Assembly: GCA_030604405.1 (NCBI GenBank)
Contig: JAUVVY010000002.1
Location: forward strand, 62,001-126,000
Reading direction: 5' to 3'
Length of the DNA stretch: 64,000 bases
From: a bacterium
Lineage (GTDB): Bacteria > Armatimonadota > Zipacnadia > Zipacnadales > UBA11051
Shown here: positions 60,052 through 64,000 of the stretch, piece by piece
How the letters are laid out: every line of letters starts with the position of its first letter
How positions within the stretch are numbered: the first letter of the stretch is position 1
The notes under the pieces: model-generated
Databases searched by the model: none
The model's input: only the letters and a program-made list of their open reading frames with translations
Told to the model about the DNA's origin: nothing
Position numbers and translations under genes: made by a program

Positions 60052-61056
60052 ATGAATAGCCTGGAGAGAACGGTCAATCTGGTCGAGGGACAGCCGACAG
60101 ACAGCCTGCCCGCGATGCCGATATTCATGCTGTGGGCGGCGAAGCACTACGGCGTGAGTTACGCCGATTACGTGCAGGATTATCGTGTACTCGGCGAGTG
60201 TCAGTTGCGGCTGGCGGAAGAATTTGATCTGGACATATTGCAACTTATATCCGACCCCGTGCGCGAGACGGCCGACTGCGGGGCGGAGATGATCTACTTT
60301 GATGACGCGCCGCCCCGAGCCGCCGACTACATCCTGGCTGACAAAGCCGCTCTTGCCGACCTGCAGTACCCTGACCCGATCGTTGCTCGTATGGGCGACC
60401 GGGTAGCCGGGGCGGCGTACTTGGCTGAGAAAGCCGGAGATGCCTATCCGATCATGGGCTGGGTCGAGGGACCTATCGCCGAAGCCGTGTGTATGCGCGG
60501 GATGACGGAATTTATGATTGATTTGCTGGATGACATCGGCTTTGCCCGCAACCTGATGGACTGGATCGTGGAGATGGAAATAGAATTCGCCCGCGCGCAG
60601 ATAGAGGCCGGCTGTCACATCATCGGGATCGGTGACGCGGCCTCATCGCTGATATCAGCCGAGCTATACGAAACAGAGATCCTGCCGCGTGAGCAGCGAA
60701 TTGTGGCAGCAATACACGCAGCCGGTGCGCTGGCGAGGCTGCACATATGCGGGGATACCAATCATATCCTGCGGCAGATGGCGGAAACCGGTTGCGACAT
60801 TATTGACCTCGATCACCTGGTCGAAATGGAGAAAGCGCGGCCGGAGATGGGACCAGAACCGATACTCCTGGGTAACTTCGATCCTGTGAGCGTGTTGTAC
60901 GATGGCACGCCGCAACAAGTATATGAGGCGTGCAGGCAATGTCATGAGTGGGCCGGGGGGCGCTATATCGTCGGCTCTGGCTGCGAGACGCCGCCTGATA
61001 CGCCCGAAGAGAATATTCGCGCAATGGTGCGCTACGCCCGAGAAGCGAAGGTCTAA
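60052..61056 (+). CDS. URO-D-family methyltransferase (MtaA/CmuA-like)
   Basis: A protein of 334 residues. The zinc-site pattern of corrinoid:thiol methyltransferases is present: His231 and Cys233 in RLHICGDT and Cys311 in GSGCETPPDTP. MGWVEGPIAEA and ILLGNFDPVSVLYDG are also typical. It may move a methyl group from a corrinoid protein to a thiol or similar acceptor. No corrinoid-binding protein is seen in the window. GGAGG fits ATG 60052 (5 nt) better than ATG 60049. Confidence 0.82.
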   Translation: MNSLERTVNLVEGQPTDSLPAMPIFMLWAAKHYGVSYADYVQDYRVLGECQLRLAEEFDLDILQLISDPVRETADCGAEMIYFDDAPPRAADYILADKAALADLQYPDPIVARMGDRVAGAAYLAEKAGDAYPIMGWVEGPIAEAVCMRGMTEFMIDLLDDIGFARNLMDWIVEMEIEFARAQIEAGCHIIGIGDAASSLISAELYETEILPREQRIVAAIHAAGALARLHICGDTNHILRQMAETGCDIIDLDHLVEMEKARPEMGPEPILLGNFDPVSVLYDGTPQQVYEACRQCHEWAGGRYIVGSGCETPPDTPEENIRAMVRYAREAKV

Positions 61057-61076
61057 TATAGAAGGAGGCTCGTATC

Positions 61077-61286
61077 ATGAAGCGCAGGGCGTTGCTCGCC
61101 CTGCTGCTGCTTGGCTTCGTCGCAGTGATAGCGCAGATTGGCGCAGATGAAGCTGGTATTCTTGAGGTCAGAGGGAGAAATGCAAGAGAGAAGGGCTATC
61201 CGATCGGGAAGATCGAATTTCTGGATGTCACGCTGGCTGACAGCTTGTGCATTTCGATGGGGGAGAGGAGATTCCGCTGCGGCTGA
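61077..61286 (+). pseudogene. small secreted-protein gene, probably broken
   Basis: Reads as 69 residues: signal peptide (MKRRALLALLLLGFVAVIAQI), then ILEVRGRNAREKGYPIGKIE. It has a strong ribosome site (AGAAGGAGG) 20 bp after the methyltransferase. After SLCISMG the frame soon ends, but a 1-nt shift in the purine run at 61259-61270 (GGGGAGAGGAG) lets it continue as EEIPLRLSIKYNVLETARR to a stop at 61352-61354, inside the 3' end of the convergent gene. That suggests a frameshift and truncation. A sequencing error is the alternative. Confidence 0.45.
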
Positions 61287-61327
61287 GTATCAAGTATAAC
61301 GTGCTTGAGACAGCGCGGCGTACTTGC

Positions 61328-62590
61328 TTAACTCTTGCCGCCGGAACCCGCTAGTTGGAGGTATCGGTGGAATAACTTCGAGTAAGTCGAGACAAAACCT
61401 CGCTCTTCCCTGCTCCCAACGATAGGGCAATCGCCCATTTCGTTCCAACTATAGAAGCCTATGCCGTTGGCGTGCTCTAGGGCCTGCCTGGCGGCAGCAT
61501 CAATCACGGACTGCTTCTGCAGGTCGGCTATAAGTCCGCCCTGGCCGGTGCGATGGGCTAACAACAGCTTCTGTCCGCGTGCCAGGAGTTTATCGCACTC
61601 ACCGGTTGCAACGGAGGAGGGGCCTGCGGTCCTGAACACGATCAGGTCGGCGTACTCAACCGTCTCGGGGAAACTCGCGGCCTTCCATTTGTATGAAAGC
61701 GAGGGCGGGGCTATCCAACCGAAGGGATAGGGAACTTCCGCCACAATCACCAAATCCGGATAGCGCCTCAGCAACCGCGATTTCAGGGCGCTCATTGCCT
61801 TGTTTATGACCTCGGCGCGGAAATACGCGTGATCGATCACCGCTTGCGGCATACGTTGCTTATCTGCAAAAGCGTAATCGAAGATCGTCTTGTCGCGGGC
61901 ATCTATCTCGGCGAAGTGCTTGTATCCAGTGCCCCAGGCACGGTTGAGCGTTGTAAGATCACCGTACTTGTGCTTGAGCCGTCCCCTGAAAAGCCCAAGT
62001 GTTTCCGTATCGAATCCGGAGTTGTCCCAGCCTACCTCTACCGAGGGCGCAATGGCCAACTTTTGCTTATCGGCGTCCAGCAGCGTCAGAATCGTGCCAT
62101 TTTGGCGATAACGTTCTATATACTCGCAGATATAGTCAAAGAGCATGTCCTGATAGGCCTTGTGCCACAATTTGCAGTTGCAAGGTTCGCCAAGCTGGTT
62201 TGTGGACAATGGCACTGGATACCAGAAGCGGCTTTCCGCCTCCTTGTGGTGGGCCGCCAAGTCACTGCCGCACTTGAGTTCAAGCCAGGGGAGAATCTGC
62301 ATGCCATACTTTTTTGCGAACTTGTGTTCTCTATCCAGGTACTCCCAGTTATGGTCCCAGGACTGGGAAGGTTCGTGATCGCAAAAAAGCGTGTTGACAC
62401 CCATATCGCGAAGTGTGGCCAAGTCGCGGTCCATAGGGGCGTCGTTGGACCGCCAGGGATCCCACCAATGCCCGAAGAAGTAAGTCCCCACGAGTGGCCG
62501 GCCATCCGCCAGGCGCACAGGCTGTGCGAGGGCAAGATTCCCCAGCACTCCAAAAAGAGATGCGACTATGAAAGCCAGTTTCCGATTCAT
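61328..62590 (-). CDS. secreted glycosidase-like TIM-barrel protein (GH42-like)
   Basis: A protein of 420 residues with a signal peptide (1-22, cut near ALA/QP). The barrel starts VGTYFFGHWWDPW; LRDMGVNTLFCDHEP, YGMQILPWLELKCG, LAIAPSVEVGWDNSGFD, LNRAWGTGYKHFAEID (the LNxxWGT element typical of GH42 beta-galactosidase-like enzymes) and GIGFYSWNEMGDC follow. Candidate acids are Glu in PSVEVGW and Glu in the final SWNEMGD. GAGGTGA precedes ATG 62590. Substrate unknown. Confidence 0.7.
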   Translation of the reverse strand: MNRKLAFIVASLFGVLGNLALAQPVRLADGRPLVGTYFFGHWWDPWRSNDAPMDRDLATLRDMGVNTLFCDHEPSQSWDHNWEYLDREHKFAKKYGMQILPWLELKCGSDLAAHHKEAESRFWYPVPLSTNQLGEPCNCKLWHKAYQDMLFDYICEYIERYRQNGTILTLLDADKQKLAIAPSVEVGWDNSGFDTETLGLFRGRLKHKYGDLTTLNRAWGTGYKHFAEIDARDKTIFDYAFADKQRMPQAVIDHAYFRAEVINKAMSALKSRLLRRYPDLVIVAEVPYPFGWIAPPSLSYKWKAASFPETVEYADLIVFRTAGPSSVATGECDKLLARGQKLLLAHRTGQGGLIADLQKQSVIDAAARQALEHANGIGFYSWNEMGDCPIVGSREERGFVSTYSKLFHRYLQLAGSGGKS

Positions 62591-62664
62591 TTGTCATTCA
62601 CCTCGCCATATCACATCTCGGCTCGCGGAACTTGTGGGCCGACACTGTTGCAAGATTCCATTTT

Positions 62665-62693
62665 AGACTATCGATATGGGGGCTGAATGTCAA
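62665..62693 (-). promoter_or_regulatory. candidate promoter of the GH42-like gene
   Basis: On the minus strand: perfect TTGACA (62693-62688), 17-bp spacer, TAGTCT (62670-62665), a weak -10, about 75 bp before the start codon. Confidence 0.4.
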
Positions 62694-62766
62694 ATCCGAG
62701 ATGTACTAGCGTAGTGTTACTCTCACTTGAAAACATATGAAACAGGCGAGGCTCTTTATCTATAGA

Positions 62767-64000
62767 TTACTCGGAGTGCTCTGCGGACGCATCTCCAAAT
62801 TCGTATGCCAGCCTCATCTGGCACGCCTTCAGGCAAGGCTCCAGGATGCAGGTGAAGTGCTTCTGAATCGGGTCTTTCTGCTGATACGCAGAGCTTAGCA
62901 CATCGGGCGTGATCTCACCTTCAGGTGGCATCACATTCGTTGTCTGTCCGCCCCAGCGTGGGCCCTCGTCGGCGACCAGTGCATAACGCTTGGCCCACTC
63001 GCAGCGGAGCCGGTCCCAGACCGCCATCTTGGCACAGTAGTGGTCGCTGCAGACCTCGATAGTCTCGTCCGCCAGCGCCTGCACCGGGCACTCAAAGACG
63101 CACGGTCGCTCGCAGAAGGTGCAGGGGCCTTCCATGAGCAGTGGCGCGTCGGCGGGCAGGTCGGCGTCGGTCACCAGACTGATGAAGCGCTGTGCGATGC
63201 CGAACTCGGGCGTGATGACCGCGCCGTGAAGACCTATGTGGCCCAGGCCTGCGGCGACGGCAGCAAAACGGTTGCTCAGTGCATCAGGCTGCGGGCCGCG
63301 AGGGTTGGCCACCAGCGTCCCGCTGTCGCACAGGTCCTGGCTCACCACGGCCTTGTACCCGAGACGTTGCAGCACTCTTGCCAGTGAAACGCCCATGTAT
63401 CGCAGCCAGCGATTGGTCTGATATACCGCATAGCTGTAAGGCCCGACGGCCTCTGCAGGTGGCTCAGCAGCACGCAGGATATTGTTGAACGGGAAGTGGT
63501 AGCCGATTACGATAACCGACCGTACATCGGATAGCACCTCGTCAACCTCGCGTATATGGCGCTGCTCATCGCGCTCCACCGCAGGGATCACTGCCCCGTG
63601 GTAGCCGGCAGTGTCGCACACTGACCACTTCATCTCGGCCTCGTCAATCTCTTGGCGATAACTCCGAGCCAGTTCCGACACCACCTGCGGATCGGCCACG
63701 CCAAACAGGTCGCCGCCCCAGGCCGTCACATGCCCTTGCAACAGGGAGCGCAGTTCATCCGCATACAAGTCTTCTCTCAGGGCCGCGATCGGGTATGTGC
63801 GCATCCCCGGCTGCAGAGGCGCACTGGTAAGAATGCAGCCGAACGTCGCACGGGAGCCGAATTCTGGCGTGACGGGCCTTCCGACATCATTGAATTCACT
63901 GATGAGCCCCGAGGCGGCCGCCACCTTATCAATCGGTAGATGCAGCCCCGGCAGTGCCGAATAGCCCAGCCTCTCCAGATACTGGCACAGCTCCAACTGT
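62767..64000 (-). CDS. QueG-like Fe-S oxidoreductase, 5' end beyond window
   Basis: At least 409 residues; the frame is open to the window edge and the visible start lies mid-protein, so the gene is partial. Fe-S ligands are seen in CTFCERPCVFECPVQAL, with further Cys in CSDHYCAKM and CILEPCLKACQM. VRSVIVIGYHFPF and LGYKAVVSQDLC, LGHIGLHGAVITPEFG fit the epoxyqueuosine reductase (QueG) and related corrinoid-dependent reductase fold. The first Cys motif spacing (C-x2-C-x3-C-x3-C) is unusual. It may be a relative of QueG and not QueG itself. A role with the nearby methyltransferases is possible. Confidence 0.65.
   Translation of the reverse strand, partial: QLELCQYLERLGYSALPGLHLPIDKVAAASGLISEFNDVGRPVTPEFGSRATFGCILTSAPLQPGMRTYPIAALREDLYADELRSLLQGHVTAWGGDLFGVADPQVVSELARSYRQEIDEAEMKWSVCDTAGYHGAVIPAVERDEQRHIREVDEVLSDVRSVIVIGYHFPFNNILRAAEPPAEAVGPYSYAVYQTNRWLRYMGVSLARVLQRLGYKAVVSQDLCDSGTLVANPRGPQPDALSNRFAAVAAGLGHIGLHGAVITPEFGIAQRFISLVTDADLPADAPLLMEGPCTFCERPCVFECPVQALADETIEVCSDHYCAKMAVWDRLRCEWAKRYALVADEGPRWGGQTTNVMPPEGEITPDVLSSAYQQKDPIQKHFTCILEPCLKACQMRLAYEFGDASAEHSE

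Overview
The window reads as chromosome from an uncultured or little-studied Gram-negative bacterium. It is moderately GC-rich by eye, densely coded, and shows mostly orthodox -35/-10 promoters and Shine-Dalgarno sites. A nearly contiguous lipid A/Kdo pathway (31-7805) implies an LPS outer membrane. The mix of a heparinase-like lyase, a DUF6785-type membrane protein, several secreted TIM-barrel hydrolases, URO-D-family methyltransferase-like proteins and an MTHFR C-terminal-domain protein resembles gene content I associate with Armatimonadota, Planctomycetota, Hydrogenedentota and neighbouring candidate phyla. That placement is inference only; no rRNA gene is present.

Layout. (1) 31-7805: fabZ-lpxA-lpxB-msbA-like-waaA-lpxK-lpxL-like, one tightly packed operon. 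(2) 7828-16504: secreted heparinase II/III-like lyase, polytopic membrane protein, secreted glycosidase-like protein, a DUF2752 protein and an anchored protein. (3) 16670-17074: DUF302, minus strand. (4) 17424-20435: archaeal-type entry to the shikimate pathway (ADH synthase, DHQ synthase II) with an aspartate-kinase-like gene, closed by a strong terminator. (5) 20561-26696: GldA/F/G-like ABC system plus DUF4340, with an aldo/keto reductase inside. (6) 26721-32863: purA, a five-tRNA operon (Lys, Glu, Val, Phe, Thr), galU-like, a PRC-barrel protein with a histone-like tail, murB, cysK. (7) 32978-39415: an envelope-glycan type cluster (GT4, PaaK/CapK-like ligase, DUF362, flippase-like protein, GT39-like transferase). 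(8) 39446-43373, minus: a soluble orphan histidine kinase and two tandem paralogous secreted proteins. (9) 43509-49983: trpE-G-D-C-B-A behind an elaborate leader. (10) 50046-51569: homocitrate/isopropylmalate synthase-family gene with a structured leader. (11) 51630-64000: paired amidohydrolases (one lacking its metal ligands), a DUF4139-like secreted protein, MTHFR C-terminal-domain protein, secreted hydrolases, two URO-D-family proteins, mtnA, a broken small secreted-protein gene, and an Fe-S reductase cut by the window edge.

How the parts fit. Aspartate semialdehyde is a substrate of ADH synthase, so the aspartate-kinase-like gene may feed the operon that leads through 3-dehydroquinate to chorismate, which the trp operon 26 kb away consumes. 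trpF is not in the trp operon. The trp leader is the most remarkable element. It encodes a 20-residue peptide ending CSSWCWP, followed by two homologous intrinsic terminators. The intervening sequences can form mutually exclusive hairpins, so one ribosome-stalling event could in principle control both terminators.

Two kinds of short palindromic repeat are also present. One appears as two related copies read in the same frame, inside cysK and at the 3' end of the PaaK-like gene. The other is a 72-bp element with 17-bp perfect inverted ends between convergent genes.
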